In this document: positions 16,451 to 23,814 of the stretch, piece by piece
Position numbering within the stretch: the stretch's first letter is position 1
Layout of the letters: every line of letters begins with the position of its first letter
Assembly: GCA_021372785.1 (NCBI GenBank)
Contig: JAJFTT010000010.1
Coordinates: 1 to 35,999 of the forward strand
Direction of reading: 5' to 3'
Length of the DNA stretch: 35,999 bases
Source of the DNA: Negativicutes bacterium
GTDB lineage: Bacteria > Bacillota > JAAYKD01
The notes under the pieces: model-generated
Database searches by the model: none
Told to the model about the DNA's origin: nothing
What the model saw: only the letters and a program-made list of their open reading frames with translations
Made by a program: the position numbers and the translations under genes

Positions 16451-17875
16451 ATGGAAAATTTGGGTCAATATCAAAAAGTCCATTTTGTCGCCATCGGCGG
16501 GATCGGTATGAGTGCTCTGGCGCGTATTTTATTGGGTCGCGGCGTGGCAGTCTCCGGTTCGGATGAAAGCGAATCTCATATCACAGAAGATTTGCGCCGC
16601 CTGGGCGCCAAGGTTTACTGCGGTCATCAAGCGGAACAATTGGGCGATGCGGAGCTGGTTGTGGTTTCATCGGCCATTAAATATGAAAATGCGGAAGTGG
16701 AAGAAGCCGGGAGGCGGGGCATCCCGATTTGGCACCGTTCCAAACTGCTGAATGTTCTGATGGCGGAAAAAGAAAGCATCACGGTGGCCGGCGCGCATGG
16801 GAAAACGACCACCAGCTCGATGCTGACGACGGTCCTGCTCAGTGCCGGCCAAGAGCCCGCCGCAATCCTGGGCGGCGAATTGGCAGAGATCAATGGCAAT
16901 GCCTGTTGGGGGAAAGGACGCTATCTGGTGGCCGAAGTGGATGAAAGCGACGGCAGTTTCCTCAACCTGAACTACAAATACGCCGTGATCACCAACATTG
17001 AAGCCGATCATTTGGACTATTATCCGTCGCTCTGCCATATTGAACAGGCTTTCGTAACGTATTTGAATCAATTGCCGGCCGACGGCTTTGCCATGCTGGG
17101 AATCGATTCCGACAGCGTACGCAAAATCATGCCGCAACTGACTTGCTCCTATCTGAGTTATGGTTTTGCCGCCGATGCGCGGCTGCAGGCAACCAAGGTC
17201 GTTTTGCAGAATGGTCACAGTCAATTTCAGGTTGTGCTGGATCATGCTGTTTTAGGCGAGATTGAGCTGCAGGTCCCCGGCAGACACAATGTGCAGAATG
17301 CTCTGGCTGTTGTGGGAATCTGTCTGCATCTGGGCTTGGGCATGGCCGAGATTCGGCAGGGCCTGGCTGACTTTTGCGGTGCCAAACGGCGTTTTGAAAA
17401 AATCGGCAGTATAGGGGAAATCACCGTCATCGAAGATTATTCCCATCACCCGACGGAAATCAAAGCAGCCCTGGCGGCGGCAAGGACCTATCAGCCCAAG
17501 CGTCTCGTGGTTGTTTTTCAGCCGCATCTTTATTCCCGCACCAGAAATCTCAGAAATGAGTTCGGCAAAGCCTTTTTTGATGCCGACCTGGTCATTCTGA
17601 CCGATATCTTTGCCTCAAGAGAAAAAAGACCGGAACCCGGCGTCGATGGTCAAATGCTGGTCGAAGCAGTGCGCGAATGGGATCCGCAAAGACAAGTCAT
17701 CTATATCGCGGATAAAAAGCAATTGCCGCAGCGGTTGGCACCGCTTTTACGGCCCGGTGATATGGTGATTTTTATGGGAGCCGGTGATATCAATCAATTT
17801 GGGATCCCCTTGCTGCAGGAATTGCAAAATTCACTTTCTGCCGGCGGAGAAAATGCAAAAGGAGAAAGCAAATGA
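16451..17875 (+). CDS. murC: UDP-N-acetylmuramate--L-alanine ligase MurC
   Basis: MurC starts the stem peptide by adding L-alanine to UDP-MurNAc. The 474-residue protein has VHFVAIGGIGMSALARIL at the N-terminus, the P-loop VAGAHGKTTTSSML, and VAEVDESDGSFLNL followed by ITNIEADHLDYY. The C-terminal stretch VIEDYSHHPTEIKAAL completes the set. All are standard MurC motifs. I choose ATG 16451 with AGGAAGG (16436-16442) 8 bases upstream rather than the GTG at 16430, which lies before that binding site. The stop codon overlaps the ddl start. murB, often fused to or next to murC, is missing. Confidence 0.96.
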   Translation: MENLGQYQKVHFVAIGGIGMSALARILLGRGVAVSGSDESESHITEDLRRLGAKVYCGHQAEQLGDAELVVVSSAIKYENAEVEEAGRRGIPIWHRSKLLNVLMAEKESITVAGAHGKTTTSSMLTTVLLSAGQEPAAILGGELAEINGNACWGKGRYLVAEVDESDGSFLNLNYKYAVITNIEADHLDYYPSLCHIEQAFVTYLNQLPADGFAMLGIDSDSVRKIMPQLTCSYLSYGFAADARLQATKVVLQNGHSQFQVVLDHAVLGEIELQVPGRHNVQNALAVVGICLHLGLGMAEIRQGLADFCGAKRRFEKIGSIGEITVIEDYSHHPTEIKAALAAARTYQPKRLVVVFQPHLYSRTRNLRNEFGKAFFDADLVILTDIFASREKRPEPGVDGQMLVEAVREWDPQRQVIYIADKKQLPQRLAPLLRPGDMVIFMGAGDINQFGIPLLQELQNSLSAGGENAKGESK

Positions 17876-18801
17876 TGAAAAATGTTGCGGTTTTAGTCGG
17901 CAGATCATCGGAAAGAGAAATTTCCTTAAAAACGGCTGCGGGTATTATCGCAGCGCTGCAGTCGCGAGGTTATCGCGCTTATCAAATGGAAATTGACGCG
18001 CAGTTACCCGGCGCACTGCAGGCTATGCCGGTCGACGTTGCTTTTATCGCTTCGCACGGCAAATTCGGAGAAGACGGTACTGTCCAGGGTTTATTGGAAA
18101 TTATGGGGATCCCTTATGTCGGTTCCGGCGTTTTAGCCAGCGCCTTGGCGATGAATAAAATCATGTCGAAGAAAATCTTTGAATTTGCACAAATCAGAAC
18201 GCCAAAATGGCTGCCTGTTGATCAATATACGGATTTGCAACACATTCGGGAACAAGTGGAGATTGTTTTCAGCGGCGTGGAGCATTTGATTGTGAAACCC
18301 GCTTCCCAGGGTTCCTCAATTGGCTTGACCTTGGTGAAAGAACGGCAGGCTCTGCTGCCGGCTCTGCGTTTGGCTTTGCAGTATGACACGGAAGTCTTGA
18401 TTGAAGAAGCGATCAGCGGCACGGAACTGACCGTGGCCATCTGGGGTAATCGCGAACTAACCGTTTTACCTTGTATTGAAATAGTTTCTGCCCATGAGTT
18501 TTATGATTATGAAGCAAAATACGCGCTTAATATGAGCAAGCATATAATTCCCGCCCGCATCGCGCCGGCAGTGGAAGCGGAGGCCAAAGCGCTGGCGGTG
18601 CGGGCGCACCGTGCCTTAGGCTGCCGCGGTATTTCACGGTCGGATTTCTTTGCGGACAACGAAGACCGCTGCTGGCTGCTGGAGGTCAATACACTGCCCG
18701 GCATGACGGGTACCAGTCTGGTGCCGGATGCAGCCAAGGCAATTGGCTATTCCTACGCGGATTTGGTGGAGAAATTGATCCAGTTGGCTTTGGAAGCATA
18801 A
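17872..18801 (+). CDS. ddl: D-alanine--D-alanine ligase
   Basis: Ddl joins two D-alanines with ATP to make the dipeptide used by MurF. The 309-residue ATP-grasp protein has the N-terminal VAVLVGRSSEREISLKTA and SHGKFGEDGTVQGLLE, VKPASQGSSIGLTLV and the C-terminal metal and substrate motif LLEVNTLPGMTGTSL. One glycine of the usual GGxSSERE motif is arginine here (LVGRSSERE). The gene starts at ATG 17872, overlapping the murC stop by four bases (ATGA), with a second in-frame ATG at 17875. A ddl gene between murC and ftsQ is familiar from Proteobacteria and some Bacillota. Confidence 0.95.
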   Translation: MMKNVAVLVGRSSEREISLKTAAGIIAALQSRGYRAYQMEIDAQLPGALQAMPVDVAFIASHGKFGEDGTVQGLLEIMGIPYVGSGVLASALAMNKIMSKKIFEFAQIRTPKWLPVDQYTDLQHIREQVEIVFSGVEHLIVKPASQGSSIGLTLVKERQALLPALRLALQYDTEVLIEEAISGTELTVAIWGNRELTVLPCIEIVSAHEFYDYEAKYALNMSKHIIPARIAPAVEAEAKALAVRAHRALGCRGISRSDFFADNEDRCWLLEVNTLPGMTGTSLVPDAAKAIGYSYADLVEKLIQLALEA

Positions 18802-18841
18802 GATCATCGCATCGTTGCAGACGAGGGAAGGGGGCAGCGCA

Positions 18842-19564
18842 TTGAAACGGCTCAAACCGCCGCAGATTGGTTGGAAAATTCGATTCCTTTTGCTGCTGCC
18901 TTTGCTTTTGCTGCTTTCTCTTTTGCTGCTGCCCATTTTCCGTTTGAGCGAATTAACGATTATCGGCAATGTCAAAGCAGATATCAACGAGATTTACTAT
19001 GTGTTGGGGGAACCGGTCGGCAAGCCTTTGCTTCTCTTGCGTTTGCAGCCGCTGCAAGCGAAACTTGTCAAAACGCCTTGGATTGCCCGGGCGCAGATTC
19101 GCTATCTGTTACCCAATAAAATGCAGATCACGCTCACCGAACGTCAAATCATGGCTTATATTCCTTATCATGGCAATTACCTGGCGATATCCGATGAGGG
19201 AATTGCTTTGGAAATTGCAACCCAATTACCGGCGAACGAACAGGCGATCCTGCTGACCGGCATCGAGCTGCCTTTTCTGGGTGTCGGTGACCGCATACCG
19301 GCTGAGCCGGATATCAACCGTGTCAAGCTGCTGATCGGGCAGATGAGCGATACATTTAAAAAAATGGTGGCGGAAATCAAGCTGACGGATGCCCGCTATC
19401 TCACCATTGTTTCGGTGGATAATTATCGGATACAAGTACAAGGCAACGAAGTCAGCAGCGAACAATTGGATAATCTGCGCACCATTATTCTCCTGCTGCG
19501 TGAGAAAAATCAATTGGGTACGATCATTCTGCAGGAAGGAAAACCGGTCTTTATTCCGGACTAA
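18842..19564 (+). CDS. ftsQ: Cell division protein FtsQ/DivIB
   Basis: This 240-residue bitopic protein scaffolds FtsL and the other divisome proteins. It has a short basic N-terminus and one strongly hydrophobic membrane segment of leucines (FLLLLPLLLLLSLLLLPIF, about residues 13-31). A POTRA domain follows (LSELTIIGNVKADINEIYYVLGE) and then the FtsQ domain (NKMQITLTERQIMAYI, and YLAISDEGIAL). The start is TTG 18842; AAGGGGG at 18828-18834 lies 7 bases upstream, and an in-frame TTG at 18815 has no such site. FtsQ normally precedes ftsA, but here ftsZ follows directly. Confidence 0.9.
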   Translation: MKRLKPPQIGWKIRFLLLLPLLLLLSLLLLPIFRLSELTIIGNVKADINEIYYVLGEPVGKPLLLLRLQPLQAKLVKTPWIARAQIRYLLPNKMQITLTERQIMAYIPYHGNYLAISDEGIALEIATQLPANEQAILLTGIELPFLGVGDRIPAEPDINRVKLLIGQMSDTFKKMVAEIKLTDARYLTIVSVDNYRIQVQGNEVSSEQLDNLRTIILLLREKNQLGTIILQEGKPVFIPD

Positions 19565-19590
19565 ATTCTACCAAAGCAGGTTGAAAAAAG

Positions 19591-19607
19591 AGCAGCCGAA
19601 CGCTGCT
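19591..19607 (+). terminator. Small hairpin after ftsQ
   Basis: AGCAGC (19591-19596) and GCTGCT (19602-19607) form a 6-bp stem with a five-base loop, 27 bases after ftsQ. The tail TTGCTTG is only moderately T-rich. A second weak hairpin, GGCTT/AAGCC (19705-19719), is followed by GGTTTTTC. Either could reduce read-through into ftsZ, but neither is strong. Confidence 0.35.
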
Positions 19608-19747
19608 TTGCTTGCCGTCAGCAAAAACGGCGGCTGTTTCTACAGGATATTCTTTCGGAGAACAGGGAGGAATCCCCCGTCAGCAGGACGAATTTTTAGG
19701 CAAAGGCTTTGCGTAAGCCGGTTTTTCAATACGAACAGAGAAAAATC

Positions 19748-19776
19748 CTGTCAGGCGAGCGATAAAAAGGTAAAAT
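19748..19776 (+). promoter_or_regulatory. Candidate ftsZ promoter
   Basis: CTGTCA (19748-19753) and TAAAAT (19771-19776) are 17 bases apart in the 248-base gap before ftsZ. The -35 box is only a partial match. The long gap supports a separate promoter for ftsZ, as in many bacteria. Confidence 0.35.
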
Positions 19777-19812
19777 CATCGGCAGCAAGAATTATGAAGA
19801 GGAGTGGAGCCC

Positions 19813-20901
19813 GTGTTGGAAGTTCAATCTGATATGCAGGAAATCACAAAAATTAAGGTCATTGGCGTAGGCGGCGGCGGCAGCAATGCGGTGGACCGCA
19901 TGATCGCGGCCGGCTTAAAAGGGGTAGAATTTATTGCTGTGAACACAGACGGCGCCGTTTTAGAACACTCTTTGGCGGATCAAAAGCTGCAGATTGGCAT
20001 GAAATTAACACGCGGTCAGGGGGCGGGCGGCAATCCGGACATCGGTTTGAAAGCGGCCGAGGAGAGCCGGGATGAACTGGCTCGCGTCCTGAAAGGCGCT
20101 GATATGGTCTTTGTCACGGCCGGCATGGGCGGCGGTACCGGCACGGGCGCAGCCGCCGTTGTGGCGGATGTGGCCAAAGAATTGGGGGCGCTGACCATCT
20201 CCGTCGTGACCAAACCTTTTGCTTTTGAAGGGCGCCGGCGCGCCGCGCAGGCCGATCTTGGCATCACAAGACTGCGGGAAAAAGTGGATGCTCTGATCAC
20301 CATACCGAATGACCGCCTGATGCAGGTAATCGATAAAAAGACAACCCTGCTTGACGCCTTTAAAATGGTGGATGAAATCCTGCGTCAGGGTGTGCAGGGG
20401 ATTTCCGACTTAATTGTGGTTCCCGGTATTGTCAACCTGGACTTCGCCGATGTCAAATCGATTATGGTTGATTCCGGTACTGCCATCATGGGCATTGGCT
20501 ACGGTCAGGGTGAAGGCAGAGCGGTCCAGGCTGCCAAAATGGCGATTTCCAGCCCCTTACTGGAAACATCGATTGAAGGAGCCCGCGGCGTCTTATTGAA
20601 CATTGCCGGCGGACCGGATTTAACCTTATATGAAACAACGGAAGCTGCCGATATCATTACTCAGGCGGTCGATCCGGATGCCCAGATCATCTGGGGGACT
20701 TCGATTGACGAAAAATTGAAAGACCAGGTGCGTCTGGCCGTCGTAGCCACCGGTTTTGACCAGAAACAGCGGTCTCCCTATTTTGATCCGAACAAGAAGC
20801 CGGAGATGCGGGACGAGCGGACCATCTCCATGGCAATGAAACAAAACCAGGCCAAATCCGGCGCCGATTTTTCCGTGCCGCCGTTCCTGCAAAAAAAGTA
20901 A
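19813..20901 (+). CDS. ftsZ: Cell division GTPase FtsZ
   Basis: FtsZ is the tubulin-like GTPase that forms the division ring. The protein of about 362 residues has [15 protein letters not shown], the tubulin signature [13 protein letters not shown], and the T7 loop [12 protein letters not shown] very short C-terminal linker follows, ending in [11 protein letters not shown], which resembles the conserved tail that binds FtsA, SepF and ZapD-like partners. I choose GTG 19813 because GAGGAG (19799-19804) lies 8 bases before it; GTG 19804 overlaps that site. ftsA is missing upstream, so membrane attachment of FtsZ probably uses SepF or an FtsA encoded elsewhere. Confidence 0.97.
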   Translation: MLEVQSDMQEITKIKVIGVGGGGSNAVDRMIAAGLKGVEFIAVNTDGAVLEHSLADQKLQIGMKLTRGQGAGGNPDIGLKAAEESRDELARVLKGADMVFVTAGMGGGTGTGAAAVVADVAKELGALTISVVTKPFAFEGRRRAAQADLGITRLREKVDALITIPNDRLMQVIDKKTTLLDAFKMVDEILRQGVQGISDLIVVPGIVNLDFADVKSIMVDSGTAIMGIGYGQGEGRAVQAAKMAISSPLLETSIEGARGVLLNIAGGPDLTLYETTEAADIITQAVDPDAQIIWGTSIDEKLKDQVRLAVVATGFDQKQRSPYFDPNKKPEMRDERTISMAMKQNQAKSGADFSVPPFLQKK

Positions 20902-20920
20902 AAATACCATGACAGCAAAA

Positions 20921-20967
20921 CCCGCTGCTCTCTCTCCTGCGCGCAGGAGAGAGAGCAGCGGGTCTTT
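20921..20967 (+). terminator. Strong intrinsic terminator after ftsZ
   Basis: Bases 20921-20962 form a perfect 42-base palindrome, a 19-bp stem with a GCGC loop, followed by TCTTTT. It starts 19 bases after the ftsZ stop and closes the dcw cluster. The bases from there to 21148 hold no gene. Confidence 0.9.
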
Positions 20968-21148
20968 TCAAAATGGCGGAACCACCATTTCCCATTTTTT
21001 CGGCAATGTCCTGCCGCAAAATCCGGAGCAGCCGGCGGCAGCAGATTCTGACCATTGCTTTTTCTGAAAAGCCGTGCTAACATCATACCATATAGGAAAC
21101 AAAAGCTTACTCACATTGAAGTTCATCATAGAGAAAGGTTGTCTGAAA

Positions 21149-21838
21149 ATGCCGGAACAAATCAAATTGACTCAAGAACAAGCCGGGCTGCAGCAGGAGA
21201 TCTTGCAGCCGCAATCACTCTTACCGAATCAGGCAGCACTGCCCGAAAGTGCCGCGCAGCCCAGCCCAACGCCGCTCTGCCGGCACACGCTGATCTTCAA
21301 CGGTTCTCCCCGTAAAAATGGCAACACAGCCTTCTTAATTGAAAAACTGAAAGAACAATTAAGCGGTGAGGTGCGTGTCGTCAACGCCTATGGCAGCAAG
21401 GTCAGTCCCTGCATCGACTGCCGCTATTGCTGGCGCCATACAGGCTGTTCCATTCAGGATGATATGCAGGAAATTTATCGGGAAATTGAAGACAGCGACA
21501 ACGTGGTAATCGCTTCTGCCATCCAGTTTTCCGAATTATCCGGAGCTTTGCTGGCACTGACCTCCCGTTTGCAGACCTATTATGCCAACCGGCGAATCCG
21601 CAAGATCAAACTGCAGATCAAACCGAAACGCGGCGGCATCATCCTTTGCGGCGGCGGCGACGGCAAGGCCGACAGAGCGCGCGCTACCGCCAAGATTCTC
21701 CTGCACGAAATGAATGCCAAATTGGTCGGTGAAGCGGTTTCTCTCGCAACCGATCGCCTCGCTGCCGCTTTCGATGAAAAAGCGCTGCAAGCGGTGGCGG
21801 AACTGGCGGAGAAACTGAATGACGCAGTGAGAGAATGA
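21149..21838 (+). CDS. Iron-sulfur flavoprotein-like NADPH-dependent FMN reductase
   Basis: This 229-residue protein has a flavodoxin-like fold of the NADPH-dependent FMN reductase family. The FMN phosphate loop is FNGSPRKNGNTAFLI (about 50-64). It is followed by a compact cysteine cluster C88-x2-C91-x2-C94-x5-C100 and DDMQEIYREI, the pattern of iron-sulfur flavoproteins of anaerobes. These proteins carry electrons or reduce small substrates; the partner is not known. About 45 residues rich in Gln, Pro and Ala precede the fold and look like a disordered extension. I choose ATG 21149 because GAGAAAGG lies about 10 bases before it; the open frame continues upstream to 21074 without a better site. 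Confidence 0.8.
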   Translation: MPEQIKLTQEQAGLQQEILQPQSLLPNQAALPESAAQPSPTPLCRHTLIFNGSPRKNGNTAFLIEKLKEQLSGEVRVVNAYGSKVSPCIDCRYCWRHTGCSIQDDMQEIYREIEDSDNVVIASAIQFSELSGALLALTSRLQTYYANRRIRKIKLQIKPKRGGIILCGGGDGKADRARATAKILLHEMNAKLVGEAVSLATDRLAAAFDEKALQAVAELAEKLNDAVRE

Positions 21839-22182
21839 GCATCGTTCAGTGGATCGCCAGCCTGCTTTGTGCCGTTTTGCTGGTTTGCCGCATCAGCCGC
21901 AGGCAGAATCAGCCGGCAGCGGAAAATCGGCTCTTGCACAGGCGCCCCAATGACGCGGTTTTGCCAAACAGCGCTGCCGCACCGCAGACAATTCATCGCT
22001 GGCACGGTCTGCGGCTGGCCGCATGGAAGGGTGGCTTTTCGATCCGGATTTGTGTGTCTCTTTTTCCGGGGCCCGCAAATCCATGCCGGATTTCGGTTAT
22101 GGCAGCTGTGAGACGTTGTCGGGGCTCGAAAACAGCTGCCGTGAGCAGCCTTTCCGTGCCTTTGCGGAATACGAGCGGGTAA
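21835..22182 (+). CDS. Uncertain small ORF overlapping the flavoprotein stop
   Basis: This 115-codon frame starts with ATGA overlap on the previous stop, which suggests coupling, and begins with a hydrophobic stretch (IASLLCAVLLVCRI) followed by basic, proline-rich sequence. Composition after residue 30 does not look like a normal protein. In the same region another frame, 22023-22229, reads MEGWLFDPDLCVSFSGARKS and ends in a charged helix (YERVKKERQLVTRLVAKKN), which looks more protein-like but has no ribosome binding site. One reading is a frameshifted gene; another is chance. I do not recognise either protein. Confidence 0.3.
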   Translation: MSIVQWIASLLCAVLLVCRISRRQNQPAAENRLLHRRPNDAVLPNSAAAPQTIHRWHGLRLAAWKGGFSIRICVSLFPGPANPCRISVMAAVRRCRGSKTAAVSSLSVPLRNTSG

Positions 22183-22307
22183 AAAAAGAGCGTCAATTGG
22201 TGACACGGTTGGTTGCGAAAAAGAATTAAGCAACCAAACCTTCTCTTGCTCGAAAAAAATCTGTTTGTTGGAATGAATCGAATGACAGCGGAGTGAGGCG
22301 AAACAAA

Positions 22308-22838
22308 ATGGCAACAGAATATTTTATGCAAAGCGAGCGTATTGGTTTTCGGCACTGGCGCCCGGAAGATCTGCCGTTGGCGCGCCGCTTATGGGGTGAT
22401 GCCGCTGTGACACAATGGATTTGCGCCAGCGGCCGCTTCAGCGAAGCGGAAATCAGCGCCAGACTGACCAAAGAAATTGAAAATCAGCAAATTCATCAGA
22501 TGCAGTATTGGCCGATCTTTCTGTTGAAAACGGAGGAATTCTTAGGCTGCTGCGGTTTACGCCCCTATGCGCCGGAGCAGGGCATCCTGGAAATCGGGGT
22601 GCATCTGGTGCGCCGGCAGTGGGGAAAAGGGTTGGCGACCGAAGCGGCGCGGCGCGTCATGACATACGCCGCGGAAGTTCTGCGGGCCAAAGCGCTTTTT
22701 GCCGGCCACCACCCCAAGAACAGCGGCTCCCAAAAAGTCCTGCAGGGATTGGGCTTTTGTTATCTGAAAGACGAATTTTATGCGCCAACCGGCTTGCTGC
22801 ACCCATCCTATCTCTTTTGGATCCAAAAGGATTCTTGA
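22308..22838 (+). CDS. GNAT family N-acetyltransferase (RimJ/RimL-like)
   Basis: This 176-residue protein belongs to the GNAT superfamily, subgroup Acetyltransf_3 (RimJ/RimL type). It acetylates an amine with acetyl-CoA, often a ribosomal protein N-terminus or a small molecule; the substrate cannot be read from sequence. It starts with SERIGFRHWRPEDLPLARRLWGD, typical for the subgroup, and has the acetyl-CoA loop VRRQWGKGLATEAAR near residue 108 and NSGSQKVLQGLGF near the end. I choose ATG 22308 because GGAGTGAGG lies about 9 bases before it. Its last bases overlap a strong promoter for the sigma factor leader. Confidence 0.88.
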   Translation: MATEYFMQSERIGFRHWRPEDLPLARRLWGDAAVTQWICASGRFSEAEISARLTKEIENQQIHQMQYWPIFLLKTEEFLGCCGLRPYAPEQGILEIGVHLVRRQWGKGLATEAARRVMTYAAEVLRAKALFAGHHPKNSGSQKVLQGLGFCYLKDEFYAPTGLLHPSYLFWIQKDS

Positions 22839-22863
22839 CAGTCGCTACCGCCAATGCTAAAAT
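22835..22863 (+). promoter_or_regulatory. Consensus sigma-A promoter of the ECF sigma operon
   Basis: TTGACA (22835-22840) matches the -35 consensus exactly; TAAAAT (22858-22863) differs from the -10 consensus by one base; the spacer is exactly 17 bases. The -35 box overlaps the last codon of the acetyltransferase gene. Predicted transcription starts near 22870, giving a leader of about 310 bases before the sigma gene. Confidence 0.8.
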
Positions 22864-22892
22864 ATGACAAAATAAGCTTGGGAGATGTAAGG

Positions 22893-22964
22893 ATGCGCAG
22901 CGAAGCTTGCAACAATCGGATAAAAAATAAAAGCGGCGGCAGAGCCGTTGTTTCTTTGTGTTAA
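22893..22964 (+). CDS. Possible 23-residue leader peptide
   Basis: A short open frame (MRSEACNNRIKNKSGGRAVV...) starts 8 bases after GGGAG (22880-22884) and 25 bases after the predicted transcription start. Its end overlaps a small hairpin (22932-22949) followed by GTTTCTTT. It has no run of one amino acid that would point to classic attenuation. It may simply be chance, but its position between a consensus promoter and a terminator is that of a leader ORF. Confidence 0.35.
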   Translation: MRSEACNNRIKNKSGGRAVVSLC

Positions 22965-23045
22965 AAAAGCAAGAGAGCAGCTACCGCCTGACAAAACAGG
23001 GAAACCGGATTTTTCTGAAAGAAAGATCCGGAGGCGTTGCCTGAC

Positions 23046-23086
23046 CTTGCAGCAGACTGCAAGAAACTGCTTTCTTGCGGTCTTTT
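23046..23086 (+). terminator. Attenuator: terminator with a competing stem
   Basis: GACTGCAAGAAA (23055-23066) pairs with TTTCTTGCGGTC (23071-23082), loop CTGC, one wobble, followed by TTTTC: an intrinsic terminator. CTTGCAG (23046-23052) can instead pair with CTGCAAG (23057-23063), which uses the terminator's 5' arm. The two structures exclude each other, as in attenuators. What would switch them is unknown. Confidence 0.6.
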
Positions 23087-23181
23087 CACGAGATGAGCTG
23101 AAATAATGGCTTTGTGCCGCCGCATCCGGCTTGCAGAAATCCTTTTGCAGGGCAGCAGAGAGAGAGAGAGGAGGAAACGCG

Positions 23182-23814
23182 ATGACGCAGGAGGAAGCGA
23201 CCGCACTCGCCCGGCTTGTCTTGGCAGCTCAGCGCAAAGACGAAGCAGCCTTTGAGCAATTGGTTCATCTCTACGAAAAAAAAGTCTATCGATTGGCTTA
23301 TCGCATGGCTGACAATCCCGATGACGCCCTGGAAATGACGCAGGAGATTTTCCTGAAACTCTACCGTTCCCTCAACAGTTTTAAAGGGGAATCCACTTTC
23401 AATACCTGGTTTTATCGCCTGGCTGTCAACGCCTGCCTCGATTTTTTGCGAAAACGACAGCGGGTGGAGAAGGTCGCGTCCTTTAGTTTGAATCAAAAGG
23501 ACATTTTTGAAAAGGAGACGGAGCCGAGCGATGCCGCGCCGCTGCCGCAGGAGCTTTTGGAACGCGCCGATCTGCAGTTTTTAGTGCAGGAAGCCTTAAA
23601 ATTGCTCAATCCGGATCAGAAAATCATCCTGATCCTCTGCGATATCGAAAACAGAAGTTACGAAGAAATTGCAGAGCTGCTGCAATGCAAATTAGGCACG
23701 GTCAAATCCCGTATTTCCCGCGCCCGTTGCGCTCTGCGGCAGATCATCATCGACCAAGCGGAACTTTTTCAGGGTTATCTGCGTCATACTGATCAGAAAG
23801 GAGGTTCCGAATGA
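23182..23814 (+). CDS. ECF-type RNA polymerase sigma factor
   Basis: This 210-residue sigma-70 family protein of the extracytoplasmic function group has region 2 at about residues 20-92 (FEQLVHLYEKKVYRLAYRMA, ALEMTQEIFLKLYRSL, TFNTWFYRLAVNACLDFLRK). Region 4 lies at about 135-190 (LLNPDQKIILILCDIENRSY, then EEIAELLQCKLGTVKSRISRA), with no region 3 between, as expected. It directs RNA polymerase to envelope-stress promoters in related systems (SigW-like). The ATG 23182 has GAGAGGAGG upstream. Its stop overlaps the start of the anti-sigma gene, and the two are co-transcribed from the promoter at 22835-22863. An autoregulated promoter typical of ECF factors (AAC / CGTA boxes) was not obvious. 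Confidence 0.93.
   Translation: MTQEEATALARLVLAAQRKDEAAFEQLVHLYEKKVYRLAYRMADNPDDALEMTQEIFLKLYRSLNSFKGESTFNTWFYRLAVNACLDFLRKRQRVEKVASFSLNQKDIFEKETEPSDAAPLPQELLERADLQFLVQEALKLLNPDQKIILILCDIENRSYEEIAELLQCKLGTVKSRISRARCALRQIIIDQAELFQGYLRHTDQKGGSE

Larger units (their letters stand above)
22870..23181 (+). promoter_or_regulatory. Structured leader of the ECF sigma operon
   Basis: About 310 non-coding bases between the promoter and the sigma gene. They contain a small hairpin (22932-22949) and an 11-bp hairpin (23005-23015 with 23021-23031, loop TGAAA, one G-U pair). A terminator-type hairpin preceded by an overlapping alternative stem (23046-23086) comes next, and the leader ends with a strong ribosome binding site GAGAGGAGG. 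I recognise no known riboswitch class; a T-box sequence is absent. Confidence 0.55.

Noticed and set aside
20921-20962. The 42-base palindrome after ftsZ as a mobile repeat
   Set aside because: It is placed right after the stop, followed by TCTTTT, and occurs once in the window, so a terminator explains it.
21580-22314. A 244-codon minus-strand open frame across the flavoprotein end
   Set aside because: It overlaps a clear plus-strand gene and its translation has no recognisable motif.
22870-23181. T-box or other known amino acid leader before the sigma gene
   Set aside because: The conserved T-box sequence is absent, and the short leader ORF has no run of a single amino acid.
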